Assembly: GCF_018100905.1 (NCBI RefSeq)
Contig: NZ_JAGJEG010000015.1
Span: 19,974 to 83,973, forward strand
Direction of reading: 5' to 3'
From: Pseudoalteromonas sp. MMG010
Lineage (GTDB): Bacteria > Pseudomonadota > Gammaproteobacteria > Enterobacterales > Alteromonadaceae
Length of the DNA: 64,000 bases
A program made the translations under genes and the position numbers. Positions 18,190 to 27,444 of this stretch are shown here, one piece after another (position 1 is the stretch's first letter; each line of letters starts with the position of its first letter). Below the pieces are notes generated by a model. It saw only the letters and a list, made by a program, of their open reading frames with translations. It made no database searches and was not told where the DNA came from.

Positions 18190-19218
18190 TTAGGGAGTAA
18201 TGACCCAAGGTTGTGATAGCCAGTAATAACTACCCGGATGTGATTTTGCTGGGGCTGTACAGTTATATCGAGAGCGCCCTTGCTTAAGTTCGGTTGGTGA
18301 AACAATACGTACGCTGTGTTCATCAAGCCAATTTAACGTTGCTTTACCCGCCCCAGACACATAACACGTAAATTGATTTTTATTAAAATCCCGCTTTATA
18401 AACTGTATTGTAATAGCGGGTGGGTTTTCAGTACTGACACTATTTTTATATACCATGGATTCAATAGCAAAAGCGCGGGCATTAAGTTTAGTTTTAAGTG
18501 TTGTTAAGTTGCTATATACCCCGGATGCAGGAAAACGAGGCAGGCGACTAAAATCAGAATATTGACTAACAGCGCCAGAGTGCTGACCAATGCCAACAAA
18601 ACCTAACTCGGTAATTAATACTTGTAATGCATTATTAAATTCACCGTATGGGTAGGCTAAGTATTTAAAATCATGGCCAATCTCTTGCTTTATTCGCGTT
18701 TGAGAATGAAGAATGTCGTTTTTAATACGTAATTGCCATTGTGTATCGGTTTCACCTTTTAATTTTTGATGTAAGTAATTGTGTTGGGCACTATGATTGG
18801 CAATTAACGCGCCTTTTTTAGCTAGCTCTCTGAGGTGATCCCAGCCCATTACATAATTCATTTTTTCATCAATTAAGGTCGGATTTACAAAAATGGTATA
18901 CGGATAACCAAATTTTTCTAAAATAGGTGCAGCTTGTTCGTAGTTATTTTTATAGCCATCGTCAAAAGTGATGGCAACGGTTTTATCAGGTAACATTTTA
19001 CCTTGCTCGAGTGCATTTATCAGCGTGTTAAGCGCAACAACATTATAATTATTTGTTTTTAAATAACGTAAATGCTCAGTAAAAGTATCGCCAGAGATGC
19101 TTGTAACGCTAGGAAGGGTGTTACTCACATGATGATACTGTAAAATAACGGCAGCTTGAGTGCGAAAAGAAACACACGTGAGGATACATAACACTAAATG
19201 AAACAATTTCTTATACAT
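18190..19218 (-). CDS. Polysaccharide deacetylase-family protein (NodB homology)
   Basis: A secreted protein with a signal peptide (MYKKLFHLVLCILTCVSFRT) and the NodB domain: VAITFDDGYKNNYEQ carries the catalytic and metal Asp, IANHSAQHNYLH the metal His pair, and FKYLAYPYGEFNN the active-site strand. These enzymes remove acetyl groups from polysaccharides such as PNAG or chitin-like glycans. About 90 C-terminal residues beyond the domain are of unknown fold. An ATG at 19233 would add five residues. Its 5' end overlaps that of dinF on the other strand by 21 bases. No polysaccharide operon is adjacent. Confidence 0.88.
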   Translation of the reverse strand: MYKKLFHLVLCILTCVSFRTQAAVILQYHHVSNTLPSVTSISGDTFTEHLRYLKTNNYNVVALNTLINALEQGKMLPDKTVAITFDDGYKNNYEQAAPILEKFGYPYTIFVNPTLIDEKMNYVMGWDHLRELAKKGALIANHSAQHNYLHQKLKGETDTQWQLRIKNDILHSQTRIKQEIGHDFKYLAYPYGEFNNALQVLITELGFVGIGQHSGAVSQYSDFSRLPRFPASGVYSNLTTLKTKLNARAFAIESMVYKNSVSTENPPAITIQFIKRDFNKNQFTCYVSGAGKATLNWLDEHSVRIVSPTELKQGRSRYNCTAPAKSHPGSYYWLSQPWVITP

Positions 19219-20532
19219 AATAAAGCGCACCATAAAAGTTTACTGTTGTTAGCGACGCCAATGATATTATCAAATATTACGGTGCCTTTGTTAGGAATTG
19301 TTGATACTGCAGTGATAGGCCACCTTGAAAGCGCTCATTACTTAGCGGGCATTGCGCTAGGCTCTGCGGTTATTTCGTTGTTATTTTGGCTTGCTGGGGT
19401 GTTACGGATGAGCACCACCGGGTTAGTAGCGCAAGCTTACGGTAAAAACGATTTAGCACAGTTGTCTGCGTTACTTAAGCGTAGCTTATTGCTAGCCGGT
19501 GCTGCGGCGATATTGCTCATTTTACTCTCCCCCTTAATTGCACAAGCAATGGCATTCCTTTCGGGCGCGAATAATGCAGTGCTTACACAAGCGAATACCT
19601 ATTTTAGTATCCGTATTTTTAGTGCTCCAGCAGCGCTATGTAATTTAGTTTTACTAGGGTGGATGCTTGGGGTGCATTACGCGCGAGGACCTTTTTACTT
19701 ATTATTAGTCACGAATATCACTAATATAGTCCTTGATATTTATTTTGTCGTTTACCTAGATTGGGGGGTAGCAGGTGCCGCTTGGGCCTCCTTAATTGCT
19801 GATTACAGTGCTTTTATTTTTGCTTTGTTATTAGTGATTAAACTTGCAAGCAAACAGCAGATTAAACTCATCTTACCTGGGTGGCTGAGTGTTGCTAAAA
19901 TGGCGAACTTATTACGCTTCAATAGCGATATATTTATTCGCTCTTTAATATTGCAGTTGTGTTTTAGCTTTATGACCTTTTATGGCGCACGATTAGGTGA
20001 GATAACACTTGCAGCAAATGCTGTTTTGCTTAATTTTTTAATGTTAGTGAGCTTTGCACTAGATGGTGTCGCTTATGCAAGTGAGGCTAAAGTAGGCCAA
20101 GCAAAAGGGCAAAAGAGTGTTAAAAATATTGAGTTGTGGGTAAAAGTGAGCGCATTTTGGGGGATGCTGTTTGGCATACTTTATAGTGTGTTTTTTGCCT
20201 TGTTTGGTTCTAGCATTATTAAGTTACTAACAAATGTACCAGAGGTTATTAGCACTGCTAATGAGTATTTACCGTGGGTTGTCGTATTACCTGTTTTAGC
20301 AATGAGTTGTTTTTTATTTGATGGGGTTTTTGTCGGATTAACACGAGCAAAAAATATGCGTAACAGTATGTTTATAAGTGCTGCTATCGGCTTTTTTGGA
20401 GTGTTTTTTGTATTCATTAATTGGCAAAATCATGCCTTATGGTTAGCAATGAGTTGCTTTATGCTTATGCGTGGAGTGACATTAATTATAAAGTATTTAC
20501 AGTTAAAGCAAGATAAACAATTACTTGATTAG
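19198..20532 (+). CDS. dinF: MATE-family efflux protein DinF
   Basis: A 444-residue, 12-helix MATE exporter. The N-terminal motif PMILSNITVPLLGIVDTAV and RMSTTGLVAQAYG match E. coli DinF closely as I recall it. DinF is linked to oxidative and DNA-damage protection and toxic compound export. In E. coli it follows lexA; here it stands about 8 kb from lexA and I see no CTGT-N8-ACAG box upstream. The start at 19198 keeps the helix before PMILSN; its 5' end overlaps the deacetylase gene on the opposite strand. The stop is one base from that of the next, convergent gene. Confidence 0.9.
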   Translation: MKQFLIHNKAHHKSLLLLATPMILSNITVPLLGIVDTAVIGHLESAHYLAGIALGSAVISLLFWLAGVLRMSTTGLVAQAYGKNDLAQLSALLKRSLLLAGAAAILLILLSPLIAQAMAFLSGANNAVLTQANTYFSIRIFSAPAALCNLVLLGWMLGVHYARGPFYLLLVTNITNIVLDIYFVVYLDWGVAGAAWASLIADYSAFIFALLLVIKLASKQQIKLILPGWLSVAKMANLLRFNSDIFIRSLILQLCFSFMTFYGARLGEITLAANAVLLNFLMLVSFALDGVAYASEAKVGQAKGQKSVKNIELWVKVSAFWGMLFGILYSVFFALFGSSIIKLLTNVPEVISTANEYLPWVVVLPVLAMSCFLFDGVFVGLTRAKNMRNSMFISAAIGFFGVFFVFINWQNHALWLAMSCFMLMRGVTLIIKYLQLKQDKQLLD

Positions 20533-20533
20533 C

Positions 20534-20803
20534 TTATTTCCAAAGATCAGGGTCGTGGTTTTTAACGCCTATATCTTTTAATACTTGAGAAAAGCGGTTA
20601 GCAAAAATACCACTGTAGCCCCATGCAGCTAAAATAAGTGCTGGTATCAGCAAAATAATGCCAATAATTTGTAGAGCAAAATGGGTATAATAACCGGCAA
20701 AAATGAGCATCGCGGCAAGTACAAAAAGTACTACGCCGCGAAGAAAGCGCTTTAAACTCAATTTAGGTTGGCTACCTAAACGGTATATAAACGGCTTTAA
20801 CAT
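20534..20803 (-). CDS. Small membrane protein, two helices
   Basis: An 89-residue protein with two hydrophobic segments (about 25-45 and 48-68) and a polar, Trp-ending tail. I do not recognise the family with confidence; it has the look of small membrane proteins next to nfuA in marine gammaproteobacteria. It follows nfuA on the same strand by 8 bases, so it is probably cotranscribed. Confidence 0.7.
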   Translation of the reverse strand: MLKPFIYRLGSQPKLSLKRFLRGVVLFVLAAMLIFAGYYTHFALQIIGIILLIPALILAAWGYSGIFANRFSQVLKDIGVKNHDPDLWK

Positions 20804-20811
20804 AAGTGTGC

Positions 20812-21387
20812 TTAGTAGTACGAATGATCACCAGCTTGGTGCTCGGTAATATCAGCAACACCGGTAATTTCTTCAAATTTAGCAATCATTTCTTTTTCAA
20901 TGCCTTCTTTTAGCGTGACATCGATCATAGAGCAACCATTACAACCACCACCAAATTGAAGTACAGCAATACCGGCTTCAGTGATCTCAACTAAGCTTAC
21001 CTGTCCACCATGGTTAGCTAATTGTGGGTTTACTTCGGTTTCGAGCATATGTTGTACACGCTCGTTCAGTGTTGCATCGTCACCAATTTTACGCGCTTTA
21101 GCATTAGGGGCTTTAAGTGTTAACTGAGTCCCCATTTTATCAGTAACAAAATCAATTTCAGCTTCTTCTAAAAATGGTGCGCTTTCAGCGTCTACCACTG
21201 CATCAAAGCCATTAAAATTAAGGCGAATATCACTGTCTTCAACAGCGTCTTCTGGGCAGTAAGATACACCACACTCTGCTTGTGAGGTACCAGGGTTTAC
21301 AACAAACACACGAATATTGGTTTGTTGCGATTGATCTGCTAAAAGTTTAGCAAAATGCGCTTGCGCTGTTTCGGAAATAGAAATCAT
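20812..21387 (-). CDS. nfuA: Fe-S biogenesis protein NfuA
   Basis: A 191-residue carrier that passes iron-sulfur clusters to apo-proteins, important under oxidative stress or iron limitation. It has an N-terminal degenerate A-type carrier domain (about 1-95) and a C-terminal Nfu domain with the cluster-binding Cys-x2-Cys in [13 protein letters not shown] (about residues 148-151). Length and sequence fit E. coli NfuA. In E. coli it lies next to gntX (a ComF homologue) and bioH; here those two genes are close by at 26.7-28.2 kb. Confidence 0.96.
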   Translation of the reverse strand: MISISETAQAHFAKLLADQSQQTNIRVFVVNPGTSQAECGVSYCPEDAVEDSDIRLNFNGFDAVVDAESAPFLEEAEIDFVTDKMGTQLTLKAPNAKARKIGDDATLNERVQHMLETEVNPQLANHGGQVSLVEITEAGIAVLQFGGGCNGCSMIDVTLKEGIEKEMIAKFEEITGVADITEHQAGDHSYY

Positions 21388-21533
21388 AACACCGTCTATA
21401 CTTGACTAAATTACTCGGATACTGCATATCATACTCCGCTCATCGTGTTGCGGCTAGTATTGAGCGTAAAAAGTTGGCATCTTATTTTGCCAATGCTAGC
21501 GTAGCACCATTAAGCCATTTTTGAGTGTAATAC

Positions 21534-24092
21534 ATGCGTTTACTATTATTTATAACCACAGTAATGGCGACATTAGTTAGTTTTTCAAGTGTCGCTAAAC
21601 CCTTATCTTATTATTTTGCTGATGATGTTGAATTTGATCCAGCTATTCCTACGCCCCAACAAGTTTTAGGTTATGAAGTTGGACAATGGCATGTACGTCC
21701 TGATCAGTTAGTACAATATATGCAGTTATTAGCGCAAAAAAGTGACCGTATTAATTTTGAAGTCATTGGGCGCACCCACGAGCAGCGCCCATTGGTGATG
21801 CTAACAATTACTGCACCTGATAAATTAGAAAATATCGAGAAAATTCGCAGTGCTCATTTAGCGCGACTAACAGATAAAGTCGCTAAGAGTGAAGATGATA
21901 GTGCCGTTGTATGGATGGGCTACAGTGTACATGGCAATGAATCATCGGGTAGTAATGCTGCATTGCTTGTGGCTTATTATTTAGCCGCGGCGCAAGGTGA
22001 TGAAATACAAACATTATTAAATAATACGGTTATTTTGCTCGATCCATCTTTAAACCCGGATGGTCTAGCTCGTTTTGCAAATTGGGCAAACAGCAACCGT
22101 GGCATGAATTTATCGACCGACCCAAAAACTAGAGAGCATATTGAAAGTTGGCCTAGCAGTAGGACAAATCATTATTTATTTGATTTAAATAGAGATTGGT
22201 TACTACTTCAGCACCCTGAGTCTCGTGCTCGTATTGCAAAGTTTCATCAATGGAAACCAAATATTTTAACTGACTTCCATGAAATGGGACCAAGCAGTAG
22301 TTTTTTCTTTCAGCCTGGAATTGCAACAAGAAAACACCCCATCACCCCCGATGAAAATGTTGATTTAACGAAAGCTATTGCCACTTATCATGCAAAAACG
22401 CTAGATGCGAATAATGCGCTATATTTTACCGAAGAAAGCTTCGATGACTTTTATTATGGTAAAGGCTCAACTTACCCAGATGTAAATGGCGGGGTGGGTA
22501 TTTTATTTGAACAAGCGAGTTCACGTGGGCACAGTCAAGAAACCATTAATGGGCTACTCACTTTTCCTTTTACCATTAAAAACCAACTTCTCACTAGCTT
22601 ATCAACATTTAAAGCGGCAGTAGATAACCGCGAAGCATTACTTGATTACCAAGCTCGGTTTTATAATCAAGCGATAGAATTAGCTAATGATGATAACTTT
22701 GAAGGGTATATCGTAGAAAACAATGGTGATAATACCCGTATCAATGATTTTTTAGCGCTATTAAAGCAACATCAAATTAATGCATTTGCGACTACTAAAA
22801 TGCTAAAAGTAAATGGTGAAAGCTATGCTAAAAATAGTTTTTATGTACCATTAGCACAGAAACAATATCGGTTAGTTAAAGCTATTTTTAGTGAGCAGAA
22901 AAACTTTATTGATAATACGTTTTATGATGTTTCGGGTTGGACTTTAGCCCACGCTTTTAACTTGCAGTTTGCCAAAGTTACAAGCGACTGGGGATTAAAA
23001 ACAGAAAAAACACCTTGGGAAAAAGCAAAATCCACATCGATAAAGACGTTAGGCAATAGCTATGCTTTTGCTTTTCCGTGGGATGATTATTTAGCGCCTA
23101 AAATGCTCAATAGCTTATTGCAAAAAGGCATAAAAGCACGAGTGGCATTAAAAGCTTTAACGGCTACCACGCCTTCAGGTGAAATAGATTTTGCTGCCGG
23201 TAGTATTATTGTTGCTGCGGGTTTACAAGACAAAAACAATTGGGTAACGCTACTTAATAACGCGCAAAATGAATTTGGAATTGCTATAACCCCAATTACT
23301 ACAGGGTTAACCAGCCAAGGAGCTGATTTAGGCTCACGTACCATGGCCGTTGTAAAAGCACCTAAGGTGTTATTGATAGGGGGCAGTGGTGTTAGCCAGT
23401 ATGAGGTGGGCGAAGTATGGTATTACTTAGACCGTTTTGTAGGTGTTGCCCCAAGTATTGTTGAAATAAGCCGTTTAGATTCGCTTGATTTAGATAACTA
23501 TAGCCACATTGTGCTCACTCATGGCAACTTTGATCGTATCACTGACAAAATGAAAGTCGCTATTAAAAACTGGGTACGAGAAGGGGGAGTTATTTGGGGC
23601 CATAAAGGAGGCGCAAAGTTTTTAGCCGATCAGCAACTGCTTAAAGCAAATTATTTATCACGTCGCGATCTAGCTAGTGCCTTTGAAACTAAAGACTTAC
23701 ATTATGGTGATAAAGATCATTTAGCTGGTAGGCAACGAATCGCAGGAGCGATTTTTAATACCGACGTTGATTTAACTCATCCTCTTACCTATTCGATTAA
23801 ACGAGACACCCTACCGGTATTTAAAAATAGTACATGGCTATTACAAGCATCACAGGCTCCGTTTGTAAATGTACTTACGTATACTAATAAGCCGCTACTT
23901 GCCGGGTTTAGTGATAAGGTAAACGTTGATCAAATTGCCGGAGAAGCTGAATTGATAGCACATTCATATGGACGAGGAAGTGTTATAGCGATGACCGACA
24001 ACCCGGTGTTTAGAGGGTACTGGTATGGCACAAGTCGGTTGTTAAGTAATGCACTCTTTTTTGGGCATACTTTTAGAGCTAATGGCGATTAG
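21534..24092 (+). CDS. M14-family zinc carboxypeptidase-like protein
   Basis: An 852-residue exported peptidase with a signal peptide (MRLLLFITTVMATLVSFSSVA). The M14 catalytic domain covers about 45-360: His133 and Glu136 in VHGNESSGS are zinc ligands, the DLNRDW stretch holds the substrate-binding Arg, TDFHEMGP provides the third His, and the Glu in LFEQASSRG is the probable catalyst. The C-terminal half (about 380-850) is of the type seen in large secreted M14 proteins and has a Rossmann-like GATase-like part. The stop is 90 bases before the Zur-like site. Stands alone. Confidence 0.88.
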   Translation: MRLLLFITTVMATLVSFSSVAKPLSYYFADDVEFDPAIPTPQQVLGYEVGQWHVRPDQLVQYMQLLAQKSDRINFEVIGRTHEQRPLVMLTITAPDKLENIEKIRSAHLARLTDKVAKSEDDSAVVWMGYSVHGNESSGSNAALLVAYYLAAAQGDEIQTLLNNTVILLDPSLNPDGLARFANWANSNRGMNLSTDPKTREHIESWPSSRTNHYLFDLNRDWLLLQHPESRARIAKFHQWKPNILTDFHEMGPSSSFFFQPGIATRKHPITPDENVDLTKAIATYHAKTLDANNALYFTEESFDDFYYGKGSTYPDVNGGVGILFEQASSRGHSQETINGLLTFPFTIKNQLLTSLSTFKAAVDNREALLDYQARFYNQAIELANDDNFEGYIVENNGDNTRINDFLALLKQHQINAFATTKMLKVNGESYAKNSFYVPLAQKQYRLVKAIFSEQKNFIDNTFYDVSGWTLAHAFNLQFAKVTSDWGLKTEKTPWEKAKSTSIKTLGNSYAFAFPWDDYLAPKMLNSLLQKGIKARVALKALTATTPSGEIDFAAGSIIVAAGLQDKNNWVTLLNNAQNEFGIAITPITTGLTSQGADLGSRTMAVVKAPKVLLIGGSGVSQYEVGEVWYYLDRFVGVAPSIVEISRLDSLDLDNYSHIVLTHGNFDRITDKMKVAIKNWVREGGVIWGHKGGAKFLADQQLLKANYLSRRDLASAFETKDLHYGDKDHLAGRQRIAGAIFNTDVDLTHPLTYSIKRDTLPVFKNSTWLLQASQAPFVNVLTYTNKPLLAGFSDKVNVDQIAGEAELIAHSYGRGSVIAMTDNPVFRGYWYGTSRLLSNALFFGHTFRANGD

Positions 24093-24160
24093 AATAAGCA
24101 TGCACGTATGGTAAATATGTTTGTATACAAAAGCATATTTACCTATCGACAAAATAACCG

Positions 24161-24183
24161 GTAACGTTATAGTATATCAACTA
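24161..24183. promoter_or_regulatory. Zur-like operator at the start codon
   Basis: The 23-base site has the core GTTATAGTATA around its centre at 24172 and, aligned to the gammaproteobacterial Zur consensus (GAAATGTTATA-N-TATAACATTTC), matches 16 of 22 defined positions. It ends on the first base of the ATG at 24183. It overlaps a -10-like TATAGT (24168-24173) with TCGACA 16 bases upstream, so binding would block transcription of the small gene and the ZnuD-like receptor. Confidence 0.65.
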
Positions 24184-24482
24184 TGCAAAGATTGATTTTA
24201 CACTCACTTAGACGCCACACCACATTATTAAAATATAGTGTGGTGCTTTTGTTGTTGTTCAGTGTTATTTCTCTTTGGCACGATACCTCGCATGCAGCAA
24301 ATACAGACCAAGAATGTGAGCTATGTTTAAGTTCTTTTGATTTAGACGAATCAATTTCAAGTAAAGTAACTTTATTTGAAGGTGAAATTGATTTATACCC
24401 ACCTACTCCCCTAATTAGTAAGCACTTTTATAGCAAATTTATTGCTATTACAGGTAATAGAGACCCTCCAAGCGTTATTTAG
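24183..24482 (+). CDS. Small Zur-associated protein, DUF2946-like
   Basis: A 99-residue protein with a basic N-terminus, a membrane segment or uncleaved signal (about residues 18-33), then HDTSHAANTDQECELCLSS (His, then Cys-x2-Cys) and a C-terminal RDPPS. This arrangement recalls the DUF2946 group, small proteins often encoded beside TonB receptors for metals. A metal-binding role in the periplasm is inferred. No ribosome site is seen before the ATG, and the predicted transcript start is only a few bases away, so the message may be leaderless. Confidence 0.65.
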   Translation: MQRLILHSLRRHTTLLKYSVVLLLLFSVISLWHDTSHAANTDQECELCLSSFDLDESISSKVTLFEGEIDLYPPTPLISKHFYSKFIAITGNRDPPSVI

Positions 24483-24510
24483 AAAACAAATCAGTTAAAC
24501 GAATTTTGTG

Positions 24511-24529
24511 CTCGTTATTTTATAGCGAG
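24511..24529 (+). terminator. Weak hairpin between the small gene and the receptor gene
   Basis: CTCGTTA (24511-24517) pairs with TAGCGAG (24523-24529) with one G-T pair and a 5-base loop; a T-rich stretch follows. It could reduce read-through or stabilise the upstream mRNA; it is not a strong terminator. Confidence 0.35.
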
Positions 24530-24561
24530 TAAGTTTTATTGTGTATTTTAGAGATAACAAC

Positions 24562-26682
24562 ATGAGAAATAACTATTCACCTTTAATGCTCGCTTTATTA
24601 GCAGCCATGAGTAGCACGGCCTATGCCGATGAAAAAAACATCCAAAAAGATGAAACCGATATAGAAGAAATTGTCATTACAGCATCGCCGATAAAGCGTA
24701 CTGTACTTGAATCAAGCACCCCCGTTAGTGTTTTAAGTGGTGAGGAGTTAGATCAAAATCAAGCGGCCACCTTAGGCGACACTTTAAAAAACATACCCGG
24801 TGTACATAGCTCTTACTATGGCCCTGTAGCAAGTAGCCCAATTATTCGTGGATTAGATGGACCAAGAATTAAAGTGGTACAAAATGGCTTAGGTGCCTCT
24901 GATGCATCGCGGGTAGGCCCAGATCATCAAGTATCTACAGAGTCCTCTACAGCTACTCAAATCGAAGTATTAAGAGGGCCTGCCACACTGCTATATGGTA
25001 GTGGTGCTATTGGTGGTGTTGTCAATGTGGTTGACAATCGGCTGCCTTCACAAAAACAAGAGGGGATCTCTGGCGAGGTCTTTGCGCAATACGATAATGT
25101 AGCCGATGCAAAAACACTTTCAACAGATTTAAACGCAGGAACAGGCGATTTTGTTTTTCATATTGATGGCTACACTCGTAAAACTGATGATTATAAAATA
25201 CCAGTCCCAGGTGATATAAACGAAGAGGGTGGCAGTACTACACTTGCTAATTCTGCTATTGATGCGAGTGGCTATAATTTAGGTGGCGGTTGGATCACCG
25301 ATGACTCACGTGTTGCGCTTTCATATGGGCATATGGAGTCTGATTATGGGCTACCCGGTGAAGAGGGCGTGTTTATCACTCTAAATCAAGATCGCTACCA
25401 AGGTGTTGTTGATTGGAATAACCTAAATGGTTTTATAAATGCCGTACATTGGCAAAATGCCTATACCGATTACGAACATTCTGAGATTGAAGGTGCTGAG
25501 ATAGGCACTACGTTTAAAAATGAAAGTGTAGAATCTAGATTATGGGCAGAACATGCGCCAGTTTTTGGTTGGCAAGGGGTTGTTGGCCTACATTATAACA
25601 AAAGTGACTTTGAAGCTGTCGGTGAAGAAGCATTTACCCCTGCAACTAAAACAGATAGCGTTGCCGTATTTGTAATGGAAGAAAAAGAGGTTGGCTCTTT
25701 ATTATGGCAAGTCGGTACGCGTATTGAGCAATTAAATCATGATGTAGATAATGATTTTTTTACTGATTTAAGTTCTGATAATGCTATTTCGTTTGATAAT
25801 AAAGATTATACCGCCGTTTCAGGTTCAGCTGGTGTTGTGTGGAGTATTAACAATAAACATTCACTCGCGTTTAATTATGCGTACTCGCAGCGCGCCCCCT
25901 CTGCTTCTGAAATGTATTCATATGGGCCCCATATTGGCTCTGGTACGTACGAAGTTGGTGGTAATTTTGAACTAAGTAGTAGTAACGGCCAATACAGCGT
26001 TGTGCAAACTGATAAAGAGATGAATAAAGAGGTTTCTAATAACTTAGATTTAACCTACCGATACCAAGCGGATACGTGGAATGCCAATATTAGTGTATTT
26101 AATAACGAAATTAATGACTATATATTTGAAAACTTTACCGACTTAGTGATTAGTGATGGTGCGTTTATCTCCTCAACTGACTATGAAAACCAAGTGGCTA
26201 TATCGGGCGAATCAGATGAAGAAACAGATGGTTTACCGGTTGTGTTATTTTCGCAGCAAGATGCAAGACTTTATGGCTACGAAGCGCAAATTGATTGGCA
26301 TTTAAATGATGACTGGCGTTTAGAGGTGTTCACCGATTACACCCGAGCTAAATTAGATGCAGGGGGCAATGTACCAAGAATACCGCCAATGAGAATTGGA
26401 TCATCAGTGCACTATGAGTTCGGTAATTGGCACACTGAAGTGGAGGTTATTCGTAATAGTAAGCAAGATAAAATAGCAGATAACGAAACACAAACTCAAG
26501 GTTATACCATGGTTTCGGCATCGGCTAATTACTATCTTGATTTAGATAATGTAGATATGACGATTTATATCAAAGGCGATAATTTAACGGACCAAGAAGG
26601 GCGTGTGCATTCATCTTATTTAAAAGATGAAGCACCTTTACCTGGACGCTCTGTAAGCTTAGGTATTAGGGCTCGTTTTTAA
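24562..26682 (+). CDS. ZnuD-like TonB-dependent receptor, probable zinc uptake
   Basis: A 706-residue outer-membrane receptor. Signal peptide at residues 1-23; TonB box EEIVITAS; plug domain about 45-160 with GVHSSYYG and SPIIRGLDGPRIKVVQNGL, and PDHQVSTESS, which recall the ZnuD/zinc-receptor subgroup; beta-barrel to a C-terminal ARF typical of outer-membrane proteins. The ATG at 24562 starts a signal peptide; a GTG at 24541 would add seven residues. It lies 79 bases after the small Zur-associated gene. Zinc is inferred from subfamily likeness and the Zur-like site; heme or another metal remains possible. Confidence 0.85.
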   Translation: MRNNYSPLMLALLAAMSSTAYADEKNIQKDETDIEEIVITASPIKRTVLESSTPVSVLSGEELDQNQAATLGDTLKNIPGVHSSYYGPVASSPIIRGLDGPRIKVVQNGLGASDASRVGPDHQVSTESSTATQIEVLRGPATLLYGSGAIGGVVNVVDNRLPSQKQEGISGEVFAQYDNVADAKTLSTDLNAGTGDFVFHIDGYTRKTDDYKIPVPGDINEEGGSTTLANSAIDASGYNLGGGWITDDSRVALSYGHMESDYGLPGEEGVFITLNQDRYQGVVDWNNLNGFINAVHWQNAYTDYEHSEIEGAEIGTTFKNESVESRLWAEHAPVFGWQGVVGLHYNKSDFEAVGEEAFTPATKTDSVAVFVMEEKEVGSLLWQVGTRIEQLNHDVDNDFFTDLSSDNAISFDNKDYTAVSGSAGVVWSINNKHSLAFNYAYSQRAPSASEMYSYGPHIGSGTYEVGGNFELSSSNGQYSVVQTDKEMNKEVSNNLDLTYRYQADTWNANISVFNNEINDYIFENFTDLVISDGAFISSTDYENQVAISGESDEETDGLPVVLFSQQDARLYGYEAQIDWHLNDDWRLEVFTDYTRAKLDAGGNVPRIPPMRIGSSVHYEFGNWHTEVEVIRNSKQDKIADNETQTQGYTMVSASANYYLDLDNVDMTIYIKGDNLTDQEGRVHSSYLKDEAPLPGRSVSLGIRARF

Positions 26683-26691
26683 CCTTTAACA

Positions 26692-27387
26692 TTATAAGGG
26701 GGTTAAGCATGTGGTAAATGCCCACACATGCTTAGCACCCGCCTCTTTTAAGGCCCGAGTGGCTGCATTTAATGTGGCACCAGTAGTCATAACATCATCA
26801 ATAATAGCCACTGTTTTATCGCTCATATCCTGCGTACAAACAAAGGCTCCTTTTAAATTTTTCATACGTTTAGCTTTTGATAATGCCGATTGCGCTTGTG
26901 TTTTTTTATTACGTATAAGACTTTTATTTATTGGTGCATATTCAGATAGTAAAGGCTGCCATACTTGGCTCACTTGGTTAAAGCCTCGCGCTAAAAAACG
27001 GCTGTTATGTAAAGGTAAAATAATAAATATATCTGGTCTGGTTGGACTAAAAAAAAATAGCTGAATTAACTGTTTTTGAATCACTTGCTGTAAGGCTACT
27101 TTATAGTGAATTTTATTATTAAATTTGAGTTTTTTTAACCAATAATCAAAAGGAGGCTGGTAGAAAGCACATGAAAATAACGAATCAAATTCGCAATTAG
27201 GAAACATCTCATAAATATCGGGGCGTTGTAATAAATTAGTATGCTCGGCTAAATTAAATAAAGGTAAATCTTCTAAGCAGTAATCACATAACGCAGCACA
27301 ATGCTTAATTGGGCTATGGCACTGCACGCAGCTAGATGGAAAAAACCAATTGATAATTGCTGGCAGTTCGCTAGTAAAGTAAGTCAT
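26692..27387 (-). CDS. comF: ComF/GntX-family protein (phosphoribosyltransferase-like)
   Basis: About 231 residues. The N-terminal zinc-binding part (CVQCHSPIKHCAALCDYC) and the C-terminal phosphoribosyltransferase motif VAIIDDVMTTGATLNAA fit ComF of competent bacteria and GntX of E. coli, which is needed for use of DNA as a nutrient. The ATG at 27387 has AAGAAG upstream; a longer frame to 27450 would overlap bioH. It is divergent from bioH, as gntX is in E. coli. Confidence 0.92.
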   Translation of the reverse strand: MTYFTSELPAIINWFFPSSCVQCHSPIKHCAALCDYCLEDLPLFNLAEHTNLLQRPDIYEMFPNCEFDSLFSCAFYQPPFDYWLKKLKFNNKIHYKVALQQVIQKQLIQLFFFSPTRPDIFIILPLHNSRFLARGFNQVSQVWQPLLSEYAPINKSLIRNKKTQAQSALSKAKRMKNLKGAFVCTQDMSDKTVAIIDDVMTTGATLNAATRALKEAGAKHVWAFTTCLTPL

Positions 27388-27444
27388 TGCATTGCTTCTT
27401 TTAAACGCTATGATAACTTTAATTTTGGTTAAAGTTATAAGAAT

